From assembly GCF_000317285.1 (NCBI RefSeq), contig NZ_AJLN01000102.1, positions 1 through 42,920 of the forward strand: DNA of 42,920 nt, read 5' to 3'. Of the stretch, positions 26,215 to 34,964 are shown in pieces (within the stretch, counting starts at the first letter, position 1; each line of letters starts with the position of its first letter). Source of the DNA: Chlorogloeopsis fritschii PCC 6912 (GTDB taxonomy: Bacteria > Cyanobacteriota > Cyanobacteriia > Cyanobacteriales > Nostocaceae). The notes under the pieces were generated by a model. That model saw nothing but the letters and a program-made list of their open reading frames with translations. It made no database searches and was not told where the DNA came from. The translations under genes and the position numbers were made by a program.

Positions 26215-28188
26215 TTACTTTTGAGGCATACAAAGTTGCCGCGTTATTTGAGGAAGTTGGCGGCACAGTTGCTGGAACGATTGTGCATGAAATTGCGACC
26301 AAGCATAGAATCCTACTGTTGTACCTCCTAGTAATACAACCAACAATCCTATCAGCATAAACTTTGGTTTATGCTGACGAGGTTTACTTTTGATAGGGGT
26401 TTGGGCTGCTGTGGCTGTAGCAGGTTCCGAAATATCTAAATCTAATAGGAACTGGGAACTTTCTGCTAATTCGGGTTCTGCTGCTGTTTCTAGTTGTGTT
26501 TCTGTGACGATTTCTACTTTCTTTTCTTCGACAATTTCGATTTGCGATCGCCTACTAGTAACTAGAACCGGATAATCTGGGGAAACACGGTAATGAATTA
26601 GAACCAGTGATATATTATCGTGAGCATTTTTCTCACTAGCTAGTTTCACCCAAGAGTAGAGAGCGTCTTCTAGAGAAAATTCACCTGTGAGTGCTGGTAA
26701 AGCATAATCTCGCCAAGACTGTTCTACCAAATTATTGTCACTGAAACCATCAGAGCACAATAGCAATATGCCATCTTCTTCGATAATTAAGCGTTGAATC
26801 CAAGGACAGAGAAATTCTCCATCTTTTGTCCCCAATGCTTGAGTAAGGGCACTGGCATCTGGGCGTTGTAGCGCTTTGTGATAAAAACTGCGAGCATTAC
26901 TTACTTCCCGCGCAACTACATCATCATCGACTGTAAGTTGTTGACAGTAGTTACAAGTAATCCAGTAAGCACGGCTATCACCGATGCTCGTTAAGTAAAG
27001 TTCATGGGAATTTTCTGACTGCGAGCCAGAAGTGGTGCGGATATTTTGCGGCACTTGCACTGCCATGACAACAGTTGTTGCCATGCGTTGGGTACCTCCG
27101 CGTTTTTGCTCGTTATTACAGTTGCAAATTACGTTATTTACAACTCGCAAACTAGCTTCTAGTTGTTTTTGTACAACATCGGGCGGTACAATTTCTGTTT
27201 GTTCGGCTATATCTTTGATTAAAGCGCGGATTTGCAATTTTAAAGATTGCATTGCTAAAAGACTTGCAACTTCACCACCTTCATGTCCACCAATACCATC
27301 GCAAATAATCGCTGCTTGCAACAGTAAAGGATCTTCTATTGAATCATTGGCAGTGGGAAAACAAGAATCTTCATTTTGAGTCAGTTCTTGCGAACCAATA
27401 TCAGTTGCACCTGCCATTTTTGGAGTTAAGGGTAATTGGGCGGCAGCTGCCAGTAACAAAGTATTGAGTTGAGTAGAAATTGCCACCAAGTCAGCGTCAG
27501 GATTACTCATATGTCGGACTATTTTCTCCAACGCCACTGCGACTTGCGTTTTGGCAACATTTACCCAAGGCTGCCAACACTCTGCCAGATCCTGTAAACT
27601 AGGCTTTTTTGTTGTTTTTGACTGCTGAAGTTGCAATAGCCGCACACACCAACCTTGCACTCGTAAATTGTCTGGTTTGAGTAAACTCGCTGCAACTCCC
27701 AATTCTGATAAAGGCGTCCATAGTTGTAGAATTTGCCATAGCCAGTAAACTTGTCTAATTGCTGTTGCTTGCTGCCATGAAGAAGCGATCGCTGGGTAAA
27801 GATTTCCCACCTCATCTACAGGCGCGTTTTCCAGCAAGAGAATATCAGCTCCGTCTTTTGCTAGGGAGCGAACACATCCATAAATTTGTGGTAAGTGCAA
27901 TCGCTGTGGATATAAGCGCAGGTAAGGAATAACTTCATCTGATATTTCTTCTGGGATTTCTGGTAGTTTTCCCGGTTGAGTATCTAGCCAGATTTGGGGT
28001 GCAATTACCTCATACCGTTCTGCTACCATTTCTCCAGGTGAAATTTTGGTGGGAAATTCACCCACTGCCCAGAGATAGCGCTTAATTAATGGAGTTTGAC
28101 AACTTCCACAAAGACTGTTACCCACAGGATTAATGGGGTTAGCACAGGTGGGATTTGGACAATAAATTAACTGCTCGGTAGAAATCAT
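26215..28188 (-). CDS. Zinc-ribbon, kinase-like and PP2C phosphatase membrane protein
   Basis: 657 residues in four parts. An N-terminal zinc ribbon has Cys10, Cys15, Cys27 and Cys30. Residues about 55-215 resemble a degenerate protein kinase: RYEVI start and LLKPDNLRVQGWCVRLLQL (169-187), aligning with the catalytic-loop-to-DFG region but without the catalytic Asp or DFG. Residues about 255-560 are a PP2C phosphatase, with SQELTQNEDS (266-275), ICDGIGGHEGGEVAS (295-309; metal Asp297), LLCSDGFSDN and a late HDNISLVLI. One transmembrane helix lies near the C-terminus (KFMLIGLLVVLLGGTTVGFY) with a short distal tail. It should dephosphorylate Ser/Thr proteins in the cytoplasm, possibly regulated by the ribbon or pseudokinase part. 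It is divergent from nfeD. Confidence 0.85.
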   Translation of the reverse strand: MISTEQLIYCPNPTCANPINPVGNSLCGSCQTPLIKRYLWAVGEFPTKISPGEMVAERYEVIAPQIWLDTQPGKLPEIPEEISDEVIPYLRLYPQRLHLPQIYGCVRSLAKDGADILLLENAPVDEVGNLYPAIASSWQQATAIRQVYWLWQILQLWTPLSELGVAASLLKPDNLRVQGWCVRLLQLQQSKTTKKPSLQDLAECWQPWVNVAKTQVAVALEKIVRHMSNPDADLVAISTQLNTLLLAAAAQLPLTPKMAGATDIGSQELTQNEDSCFPTANDSIEDPLLLQAAIICDGIGGHEGGEVASLLAMQSLKLQIRALIKDIAEQTEIVPPDVVQKQLEASLRVVNNVICNCNNEQKRGGTQRMATTVVMAVQVPQNIRTTSGSQSENSHELYLTSIGDSRAYWITCNYCQQLTVDDDVVAREVSNARSFYHKALQRPDASALTQALGTKDGEFLCPWIQRLIIEEDGILLLCSDGFSDNNLVEQSWRDYALPALTGEFSLEDALYSWVKLASEKNAHDNISLVLIHYRVSPDYPVLVTSRRSQIEIVEEKKVEIVTETQLETAAEPELAESSQFLLDLDISEPATATAAQTPIKSKPRQHKPKFMLIGLLVVLLGGTTVGFYAWSQFHAQSFQQLCRQLPQITRQLCMPQK

Positions 28189-28420
28189 GCAGGTGTAAAT
28201 ATCCGAATAAATGGATAGGTGAAGTTCGATTAAATCTAGCTGTCAAAGACTAAATGGTTAGATTAGACTGGATTTAGCTGTTTTCGATTCAACACTGATT
28301 ACTTAAAGTAACCAAAACTTACGTAAAAATTCTAGCTTCCGATTTATGGAAATAGTTAGTGTATGTCTGTATTTGAAAACAGAAATACATTTACGCAAAT
28401 GTAGTGTCTAGGATGGCGCT

Positions 28421-28879
28421 ATGCCAATTTATACTGCAACATCAATATCCAGTTCTACCATAATCTGGCTCGTGTTAGGAGCAGGTTTATGTTTAATGGA
28501 ACTGTTGCTGCCAACAGCTTTTGTAGCTTTCATGATGGGAATTAGCGCCTTCGTAGTCGCGTTACTCTCTGGGGTGATTTTAGGGAAGTTATGGCTGCAA
28601 GTGGTGGTTTGGCTACTACTTTCCGTGGTGTTAATTTTGGTTTGCCGTCGGTTTGTGAAACCACGGCGAGCAAAATCAAAAATTCAGGATGCAGTTTTAG
28701 CCGAAACTTTAACAGAGATACCAGCCGGGAAAACAGGGCGAGTGCTATACGAAGGCAATTCTTGGCGCGCCCGATGTTTTGACGATCATTTGGCGATCGC
28801 ATCCCATCAACGAGTTTATGTAGTCAGGCGCGAAGGTACAACTTTAATTGTGATGCCAGAATATTCTTCAATTCAATAG
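28421..28879 (+). CDS. NfeD-family membrane protein
   Basis: 152 residues: two or three closely packed hydrophobic helices (16-75), then a C-terminal OB-fold-like domain (about 88-150; ETLTEIPAGKTGRVLYEGNS, VVRREGTTLIVMPE). It is of the short NfeD class lacking the ClpP-like protease. Short NfeD proteins partner stomatin/SPFH proteins in membrane microdomains, and the next gene is a stomatin. AGGA precedes the ATG. Confidence 0.88.
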   Translation: MPIYTATSISSSTIIWLVLGAGLCLMELLLPTAFVAFMMGISAFVVALLSGVILGKLWLQVVVWLLLSVVLILVCRRFVKPRRAKSKIQDAVLAETLTEIPAGKTGRVLYEGNSWRARCFDDHLAIASHQRVYVVRREGTTLIVMPEYSSIQ

Positions 28880-29056
28880 TTACTGGATAGTGGATAGTGG
28901 TTAGTGGTAAACAACCAACTACTGTACGGGCGGGTTTAGAAGATAAATAGTCGGTTTGCACCCACAAATCATCAATAAAACCCGCCCCTACTAACAGCCA
29001 TCACGGAAAGAATATTTTCTTTATATCACCTACTTAAAAAATCCGGGGATAAATTT
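28880..29056. repeat. GTGGATA heptamers and copy 1 of the inverted-repeat element
   Basis: Three GTGGATA/GTGGTTA heptamers (about 28885-28908) precede a 72-bp element (28921-28992) that begins ACTGTACGGGCGGGTTTAG and ends AAAACCCGCCCCTAC. Its ends are inverted repeats. Three relatives lie at 34033-34101, 34163-34236 and 42732-42800. The whole sits between nfeD and the stomatin gene without breaking their shared orientation. Confidence 0.75.
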
Positions 29057-30061
29057 ATGGAAGGTATATTATTCCTAATTAGTTTAGTTTTGGGCGGTTC
29101 TGCCATAGCGGGTTCTGTGAAAGTAGTAAATCAAGGCAATGAAGCTTTGGTAGAACGCTTGGGTAGCTTTGATAAAAAGTTAGAACCAGGGCTGAACTTT
29201 GTTGTTCCTTTTATTGATCGAGTCGTTTACCGTGAAACGATCCGCGAGAAAGTTTTAGATATTCCACCACAACAATGTATAACCCGCGATAACGTCAAGA
29301 TTGTTGTTGATGCAGTGGTGTATTGGCGTATCGTCGATATGGAGAAAGCTTACTACAAAGTGGAAAATCTCCAAGCGGCGATGGTGAATTTGGTGATGAC
29401 GCAAATTCGCGCTGAAATGGGCAAACTGGAACTAGATGAAACCTTTACAGCTCGTTCGGAAGTAAATGAACTTCTGTTGCGGGATTTGGATATTGCTACC
29501 GATCCCTGGGGAGTGAAGGTGACGCGGGTGGAACTGCGGGACATTCTTCCGTCTCAGGAAGTGCAGCAATCTATGGAATTACAAATGTCAGCAGAACGCC
29601 GCAAGCGGGCAGCGATTTTAACTTCTGAGGGTGAACGAGAATCTGCTGTTAATAGTGCTAAAGGAAAAGCAGAAGCCCAAGTTCTAGAAGCAGAAGCACG
29701 TCAAAAAGCAGTGATTTTGGAAGCAGAGGCTCAACAAAAAGCGCTTATTCTCAAAGCCCAAGCTGAACGCCAGCAGCAAGTTCTCAAAGCCCAGGCAATT
29801 GCTGAATCTGCCGATATCATTGCTCAAAAAATCAAAACTAGTCCTAGTGCCCAGCAAGCTTTAGAAATACTGTTGGCATTGGGTTATCTAGATATGGGTG
29901 CGACTATTGGTAAGAGCGATAGCAGTAAAGTCATGTTTATGGATCCGCGCACTATTCCCGCTACTTTGGAAGGTATACGCTCCATAGTCTCCGATGTTTC
30001 CACAGATCACCCGATACTAGACAGCCAAGTTTCACCAGGAAGTAACAATCGTTTGGGTTGA
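29057..30061 (+). CDS. Stomatin/prohibitin (SPFH, QmcA-like) membrane protein
   Basis: 334 residues: an N-terminal hydrophobic anchor (about 1-20), the SPFH domain (20-190; [40 protein letters not shown]), then an Ala/Glu/Gln/Lys-rich coiled coil (about 190-255, with repeated AEAQQKA and AEARQKA units) that drives oligomerisation. Length and layout fit the QmcA/paraslipin branch. It likely forms ring or microdomain assemblies on the cytoplasmic or thylakoid membrane with the NfeD protein encoded just upstream. Confidence 0.92.
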   Translation: MEGILFLISLVLGGSAIAGSVKVVNQGNEALVERLGSFDKKLEPGLNFVVPFIDRVVYRETIREKVLDIPPQQCITRDNVKIVVDAVVYWRIVDMEKAYYKVENLQAAMVNLVMTQIRAEMGKLELDETFTARSEVNELLLRDLDIATDPWGVKVTRVELRDILPSQEVQQSMELQMSAERRKRAAILTSEGERESAVNSAKGKAEAQVLEAEARQKAVILEAEAQQKALILKAQAERQQQVLKAQAIAESADIIAQKIKTSPSAQQALEILLALGYLDMGATIGKSDSSKVMFMDPRTIPATLEGIRSIVSDVSTDHPILDSQVSPGSNNRLG

Positions 30062-30122
30062 GGTATCAGTTATCAGTTATCAGTTATCAGTTTTTTCACT
30101 GTTAACTGTTAACTGTTCACTG
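30062..30122. repeat. TATCAGT x4 and TGTTAAC x3 heptamer repeats
   Basis: Four perfect tandem TATCAGT units (30064-30091) are followed by a T-run and three TGTTAAC/TGTTCAC units (30100-30120). The two runs are partly complementary (CAGT against ACTG), so a hairpin with a T-run is possible between the convergent stomatin and Fur-family genes. Confidence 0.85.
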
Positions 30123-30132
30123 ATTGATCCCC

Positions 30133-30531
30133 CTACTCTCCAGCAGCTTGAGCTATTTGACATTGTCTGCACAAGCCAAAAAATTCTAAAGTGTGGTAAA
30201 AAATTTTAAAATTATGGTTGGTTTGTAATTGTGCTTCTAGTTCATGGACTGGACATTGATAAATCGGAATAGAAGTGCCACATTGCAAACAGGTGAGGTG
30301 GTGTTTGTCTTGCTGTATTAAACTGTAAAGAGCTTCGCCGTTAGCTAATGTCCGCATTTGCACTAAGCCTTCCAGCTTTAAAGCTTCTAAGGAGCGGTAA
30401 ACAGTTGCCAAACCCATACTTTGGTTGCGATTACGTAATTCTACGTAAATATCTTGGGCAGAAATGCCTTGTTTGAGGGTTTTGAGAAGGTTAAGAATAC
30501 GCTCTTGAGAGCGGGTGTGCGCGGATTTCAT
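30133..30531 (-). CDS. Fur-family metal-responsive repressor (Zur/FurB-like)
   Basis: 132 residues when started at the ATG at 30531 (MKSAHTRSQERILNLLK). The open frame continues 34 codons upstream, but that part does not resemble the family. A winged helix (about 5-65, with MGLATVYRSLEALKLEGL as recognition region) is followed by a dimerisation domain with HHLTCLQCG (Cys81, Cys84) and GLCRQC (Cys121, Cys124) forming the structural zinc site. The overall pattern is closest to cyanobacterial Zur/FurB, but PerR or Fur cannot be excluded. No convincing AT-rich Zur box was found in the 145 bp shared with divergent purS. Confidence 0.82.
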   Translation of the reverse strand: MKSAHTRSQERILNLLKTLKQGISAQDIYVELRNRNQSMGLATVYRSLEALKLEGLVQMRTLANGEALYSLIQQDKHHLTCLQCGTSIPIYQCPVHELEAQLQTNHNFKIFYHTLEFFGLCRQCQIAQAAGE

Positions 30532-30676
30532 AGCTATTTTAAACAGAACGCTAATCTCGTTCAGATTGTATATTTTGGCAAGCTTATAGCTTAAGGCTAA
30601 TTGCTCTTTAATAGTATTGTCGCTCAGTTGCAACAGAAAGATATAGTATAGCGATCGCAGTGTTCAGGAAAAGTCA

Positions 30677-30955
30677 GTGCAAAGGAAGTATCGAGCTAAA
30701 ATTTTAGTTACCCTCCGTCCTTCAGTTTTAGATCCTGCTGGAGTAGCAGTACAATCTGGGCTAAAACAGTTGGGATACGATAATGTTGAACAAGTGCGGA
30801 TTGGTAAATACATTGAATTGAATGTTATTTCACCGGATGAAACTTCCGCTCGTAAAGATTTGAATCAGATGTGTGACCAAATGTTAGCAAATCCGGTAAT
30901 TGAAAATTATAAGTTTGATTTGATTGAGGTAGAATCCCAGACGGGAGTGTATTAA
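30677..30955 (+). CDS. purS: Phosphoribosylformylglycinamidine synthase, PurS subunit
   Basis: 92 residues starting at GTG, with AGGAAA about 7 nt upstream. Family features include VTLRPSVLDPAGVAV and VRIGKYIELNV; PurS is the small dimeric scaffold that lets glutaminase PurQ dock to PurL in step four of purine synthesis. purQ follows on the same strand after a repeat-filled 208-bp spacer; purL is not in the window. Confidence 0.94.
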   Translation: MQRKYRAKILVTLRPSVLDPAGVAVQSGLKQLGYDNVEQVRIGKYIELNVISPDETSARKDLNQMCDQMLANPVIENYKFDLIEVESQTGVY

Positions 30956-31163
30956 GGGATAGGGGATAGGGGATAGGGTATAGGGGCTAGAAATTTTAGA
31001 TTTTGGATTTTAGATTAAATTCCAATCCAAAATCGTAAATTCAAAACTTGTACTGAGCTTGTCGAAGTATCCAAAATTTAATTACCCAATCCCTAATCAC
31101 CAGTACCCAATCCCCAATCCCCAATCACCTATACCCTTATTAACCACTAACTCTGAACCAAAA
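30956..31163. repeat. STRR-type heptamer inverted repeat between purS and purQ
   Basis: GGGATAG units (30957-30988), TTTTAGATTTTGGATTTTAG (30999-31018), then AATTCCAATCCAAAATCG, an ACTTGTACTGAGCTTGTCGA module (31047-31066), and CCCAATCCC/CCCCAATC units (31085-31127). The two flanks are mutually complementary, so the transcript could fold into a long hairpin between purS and purQ. The layout matches 10283-10440. Confidence 0.8.
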
Positions 31164-31838
31164 ATGAAATTCGGTGTTGTTGTTTTTCCAGGTTCTAATT
31201 GCGATCGCGATGTTGCTTACGTTACCAGAGATTTGCTGGGACAACCAACTCGGATGATTTGGCATCAAGAAACGGATATTGCGGATTTGGATGTAGTAAT
31301 TATCCCTGGTGGTTTTAGCTATGGAGATTATTTGCGTTGTGGCGCGATCGCTCGGTTTTCACCCGTAATGCAACAAGTTATCGAACACGCTCAAAAGGGT
31401 AAATTTGTTCTTGGTATTTGTAACGGCTTTCAAGTATTAACTGAAGCTGGGCTTCTACCGGGAGCATTGGTAAGAAATCGAGATTTGCATTTTATCTGCG
31501 ATCGCGTTTCCCTAAAAGTTGAGCGTAACGATTTACCTTGGACACAAACTTATTCTGCTGGTGAAGTGATTCAATTGCCCATAGCTCACGGGGAAGGAAG
31601 ATTTTACGCTGATAAGGCGACTCTATCAAAACTTGAAGATAACGGTCAAGTTGTCTTCCGCTACGTGCAAGATAACCCTAACGGTTCAGTGAGAAACATT
31701 GCTGGAATTTGCAATCCTGAGGGCAACGTCTTGGGGATGATGCCGCATCCAGAAAGAGCAGCAGATTCAATGCTAGGCAATACGGATGGATTGAAGTTAT
31801 TTGCTGGCTTGGTGGAGAAAGTTACGGCATTAGTCTAG
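31164..31838 (+). CDS. purQ: Phosphoribosylformylglycinamidine synthase, PurQ glutaminase subunit
   Basis: A 224-residue class I amidotransferase starting MKFGVVVFPGSNCDRDVAYV. Seen: the nucleophile loop LGICNGFQVL (Cys86) and the C-terminal MMPHPERAAD with the catalytic His-Glu. The open frame extends 35 codons upstream through the heptamer repeat (an artificial PIPNPQ-rich stretch), so I use the ATG at 31164, which matches the family. It supplies ammonia to PurL via PurS. Confidence 0.94.
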   Translation: MKFGVVVFPGSNCDRDVAYVTRDLLGQPTRMIWHQETDIADLDVVIIPGGFSYGDYLRCGAIARFSPVMQQVIEHAQKGKFVLGICNGFQVLTEAGLLPGALVRNRDLHFICDRVSLKVERNDLPWTQTYSAGEVIQLPIAHGEGRFYADKATLSKLEDNGQVVFRYVQDNPNGSVRNIAGICNPEGNVLGMMPHPERAADSMLGNTDGLKLFAGLVEKVTALV

Positions 31839-31961
31839 GTAATACCAAATCCGGTTAAATTACCCTCTTTAATTCTTTAGTCCACGTAGGCGGACTTTGT
31901 TTGTTTAGCTGCGACTTCCAGTCGCCAAGGCAAAGAGTGGTTGTGAAGGCGGATTTAGTAT

Positions 31962-32008
31962 AAATACTCCGCTCTTGTACCCCAAGCTCAAGACAAGAGC
32001 GGTATTTT
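31962..32008. terminator. Candidate bidirectional terminator hairpin
   Basis: A perfect 10-bp stem CCGCTCTTGT/ACAAGAGCGG (31969-31978/31993-32002) is flanked by AAATA and TATTTTA. It lies between convergent purQ and the uracil-DNA glycosylase gene. The 14-nt loop is long for an efficient terminator. Confidence 0.6.
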
Positions 32009-32028
32009 ACTCTCAAAACAGTAAATTG

Positions 32029-32709
32029 TTAGCTGTTTTGGCAAATTTCATCATATTTGGCACGTACAGCTTGAATATCTTGCCACATTAACCATTTGGG
32101 GCTATTAACTTCGCGAGAAGGATTACGCAACAAATAAGAAGGGTGAAAAATTGGCATACACAAATGCCCTTCCCACTCCATCCAAGTTCCACGAATCTTA
32201 GTAATCCCTCGTTTATCGCCAAGTAGTCCTTTTACAGCAGTAGCACCCGTCAATAAAATAATTTTGGGAGCAACTAGGCGAATTTGTTCTAATAAATAAG
32301 GCTTACAAGCCTCCATCTCTTCATTGGTAGGAACTCGGTTATTAGGCGGACGGCATTTATTGATATTGCAAATGTATACATCTTTTTCTGTATCTAGTTT
32401 TACAGAAGCCAAGATTTTTTCTAAAAGTTGTCCCGCTCGCCCGACAAATGGTAACCCTGTTTCGTCTTCATTTTGTCCTGGAGCTTCCCCTATAACCATG
32501 ATTTTTGCTTCAAGGTTGCCCCTACCGACAACGGCATGAGTACGAGTTTTTCCCAATTCACAGCGATGACACTGGTTGCAATGCTGTGCCAATTCGGTCA
32601 TATTGGCATAGGTGCCAGAAGGAATAGGAATTTTACTGTCTGTGGGAATCAGTTCTTTTTGATTGGAATTGGATTCTTCAAAAAGGCTTAGTTGTTGTTC
32701 GCTACTCAT
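32029..32709 (-). CDS. Family 4 uracil-DNA glycosylase (4Fe-4S) with N-terminal clamp-binding motif
   Basis: 226 residues. Iron-sulphur ligands fit Cys47, Cys50 (CHRCELG), Cys119 and Cys135, the CxxC...C(x15)C pattern of family 4 enzymes. The active-site loop is VIGEAPGQNEDE (72-83) and the uracil-recognition end is FHPSYLLRNP. It removes uracil from DNA to start base excision repair. Residues 6-10 read QLSLF in a flexible 35-residue N-terminal tail, a canonical bacterial beta-clamp-binding pentapeptide, suggesting tethering to the replisome. It stands alone. Confidence 0.92.
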   Translation of the reverse strand: MSSEQQLSLFEESNSNQKELIPTDSKIPIPSGTYANMTELAQHCNQCHRCELGKTRTHAVVGRGNLEAKIMVIGEAPGQNEDETGLPFVGRAGQLLEKILASVKLDTEKDVYICNINKCRPPNNRVPTNEEMEACKPYLLEQIRLVAPKIILLTGATAVKGLLGDKRGITKIRGTWMEWEGHLCMPIFHPSYLLRNPSREVNSPKWLMWQDIQAVRAKYDEICQNS

Positions 32710-32828
32710 GAAACTTTGAATACTAAATGTAAGCGCTAGCTGTCAAATCTAAATTAAATATTTAGATTGTAATGAAGTTATGTTATAACAAGGAGCAGTG
32801 ATTATTATCTATGCTAGTGGTGATATTT

Positions 32829-33809
32829 CTACTTCATCTGCTGTTGGTATTCCATCGCTTTGACATAATCTCCTAAGGCGTAGCAAGCTACTTTGAGACT
32901 AGCAAGAATTTGTTGCTCGTTGCTACGACGATTAAGACTCCTAGCTAACTCTAAACGTTTTTCATAATAAATTATTGCTTTGGTATAATCTCCCAAAGTT
33001 TCACAAGTAATTCCTAAACTGTCTAAACACTGTTCTTGAGTACGTGTGTCTTGGATTTGTTGAGCTAATTGCAAACGTTCCTCATGGTGCACAATTGCTT
33101 TGCTATATTCGCCCATAGCATGGCAAGCATTACCTAGATTTTTAAGTAGCTGAATGGCGCTGCGGCTGTGATTTAGAGAGCGTGCGATCGCAAGACACTG
33201 CTCGTAGTAGTCGATCGCCTTTGCATAGTACCCTAAAGCATAACAACAATTGCCTAAATTCTTTAGCACTTGTTCCTCGCCACAGTGGTCTTGGAGTTGT
33301 CGTATAATTTTTAGACTTTGCTGCTGCAATTCAATAGTTTGGGGTATATCGTTCAAAGCTTTATAAACTAATCCCAGGTTGTTTAGTGCTGCGACTTGAC
33401 TTCGCTCATCTTGTAACTGCTGGGCTACCTGCAAACATACTTGTAAAGACTCAATGGCTTTATGATTATCTCCTAAATGACGATAGGCGTTGCCTAAATG
33501 GGACAATGCCTGCACCTGCATCTGTAAATCTTTTATATCTTGTGCCAAAGATAAACACTCGTGAGAATAGGAAATTGCACCTTCGTAGTCTCCTAAAGTG
33601 TATGCAACCAAAGCTAAACAACAAAGTACTTGTGCTTGTTTTTGGCAATCTCGAACTGTCTGAAATAACACCAATGACTGTTGCAACGACTTCATAGCAA
33701 CAGCTAATTCACCTGCTTGTTGCTGTTGAACACCTTGTTGCCATAGCCTAAATGCTTCCGATTGACAATCGTCTTGCTCCTGTGGATTTGGAGTACTGCT
33801 TGTGAACAT
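32829..33809 (-). CDS. Tetratricopeptide-repeat protein
   Basis: 326 residues made almost entirely of about seven 40-residue TPR units from residue 20 on (for example ALNNLGLVYKALNDIPQTIELQQQSLKI and VLKNLGNCCYALGYYAKAIDYYEQCL), of the 40-residue-spaced class common in cyanobacterial signalling proteins. There is no signal peptide and no catalytic domain. The protein ends inside a repeat (AMEYQQQMK), which may mean slight C-terminal truncation. Likely a protein-interaction scaffold; partner unknown. Confidence 0.85.
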   Translation of the reverse strand: MFTSSTPNPQEQDDCQSEAFRLWQQGVQQQQAGELAVAMKSLQQSLVLFQTVRDCQKQAQVLCCLALVAYTLGDYEGAISYSHECLSLAQDIKDLQMQVQALSHLGNAYRHLGDNHKAIESLQVCLQVAQQLQDERSQVAALNNLGLVYKALNDIPQTIELQQQSLKIIRQLQDHCGEEQVLKNLGNCCYALGYYAKAIDYYEQCLAIARSLNHSRSAIQLLKNLGNACHAMGEYSKAIVHHEERLQLAQQIQDTRTQEQCLDSLGITCETLGDYTKAIIYYEKRLELARSLNRRSNEQQILASLKVACYALGDYVKAMEYQQQMK

Positions 33810-34237
33810 TCTTTAAATTTTTGGCTAATTTTACCGCGCTTGCTGTGTTTGAGGTAGGTTTCTAAGTAGTTGTAAAAAAAGTGCGTGTTTCGAGTTAGGA
33901 TGAAATCCGCCTTTCCACATCAACCTTTTTCTAATTAATTTTGGTGATATGTATTTAGTCTTCCCTAGAAGTTGTATACATCATTCATAGAGCAGGGAAT
34001 GGAGAGATGAGGAAATGACGAGCACAACAGGAGTAGTATGGGCAGGTTTATGAAGATAAATTCTCGGTTTTAACAAAAGATACTCAACAAAACCCGCACG
34101 CCAGTTGCGACAATGGGGGAGAACCCCCAAAGGCGCACTGGCTCCCCTACTAACAACTAACCACTGTACGGGCGGGTTTAGAAGATAAATTATCTGTTTG
34201 AACGGCAAAATTATCAAAAAAACCGCCCCTACTAACT
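33810..34237. repeat. Repeat-rich gap with inverted-repeat element copies 2 and 3
   Basis: Copy 2 of the GGGCGGGTTT element is at 34033-34101 (diverged: TATGGGCAGGTTTATGAAG) and copy 3 at 34163-34236. Between them sits an imperfect palindrome (34100-34142) with the core GGGGGAGAACCCCC and outer arms GCCAGT/ACTGGC. The methyltransferase ATG follows copy 3 directly, so its promoter or ribosome site lies in or before the element. 33810-34030 shows nothing else. Confidence 0.75.
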
Positions 34238-34906
34238 ATGGATAGAGTTTTAGAACCAGAAGTGATGGATTGCCTCGAAGAAGCTATTGAGTATGATGAA
34301 ATGGACTTCACTGAGGTAAATGCTGCTTTTGCCGAAGAAGCGATCGCTCTTGCCCCAACAGAATATGCTTTGGTATTAGACGCTGGTACCGGAACTAGCC
34401 GTATTCCAATTTTAATGTGTCAGATGCGATCGCAATGGCAAATTATCGCTATTGATTTAGCTGAAAGTATGCTGCAAATTGCCTCTCACCACATCAAGCA
34501 CGCTGGTTTACAGTCGCAAATTCGTCTGGAACTAGTGGATGCCAAACATTTACCTTATGCAGATAGACAGTTCGATTTGGTTGTGTCGAATAGCCTTATC
34601 CATCATTTACCCGATCCCCTATCCTTTTTTTCCGAAATCAAGCGCGTATTGAAACCCAACGGCGGTATTTTTCTCCGCGATTTATTTCGCCCTGCCGATG
34701 AAGCCACAATGAATGCTTTAGTTGACAGTATTGGTAAAGAATACAACGAGCATCAGAAAAAATTATTCCGCGATTCTCTCAATGCGGCATTGACTTTAGA
34801 TGAAGTGAAACAGTTGATTTCTCTGGTAGACTTGCAAGGAGTAGAGGTTTATCAATCAAGTGATCGCCACTGGACAGCAAAAAGATGTTGGAGTCACGAA
34901 AACTGA
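34238..34906 (+). CDS. Class I SAM-dependent methyltransferase
   Basis: 222 residues with a Rossmann-type methyltransferase fold: motif I LVLDAGTGTSRIPI (45-58), an acidic residue after strand 2 (AIDLAESML), an acidic adenine-binding motif ELVDAKHLPYADRQFDLV, and the post-motif NSLIHHLPDPLSFFSEIKRVLKPNG typical of the ubiE/Methyltransf_11 group. The substrate is not evident and no pathway neighbour helps. There is no ribosome site, because repeat DNA abuts the start codon. Confidence 0.85.
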   Translation: MDRVLEPEVMDCLEEAIEYDEMDFTEVNAAFAEEAIALAPTEYALVLDAGTGTSRIPILMCQMRSQWQIIAIDLAESMLQIASHHIKHAGLQSQIRLELVDAKHLPYADRQFDLVVSNSLIHHLPDPLSFFSEIKRVLKPNGGIFLRDLFRPADEATMNALVDSIGKEYNEHQKKLFRDSLNAALTLDEVKQLISLVDLQGVEVYQSSDRHWTAKRCWSHEN

Positions 34907-34964
34907 CTGCTAATAGTTAATAGCAATTAACGATTAACAATTAACTACTTTATTTAAGCTGCTT

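Noticed and set aside
30532-30676. Zur-type operator between the Fur-family gene and purS
   Set aside because: No AT-rich interrupted palindrome of the expected form was visible by eye.
30062-31140. CRISPR array
   Set aside because: Repeats are 7-bp tandem units or inverted pairs without regular unique spacers, and no cas genes are present.
31059-31163. 35-residue N-terminal extension of PurQ
   Set aside because: It is translated heptamer repeat (Pro/Asn/Ile-rich); the family starts at MKFGVVVFPG.
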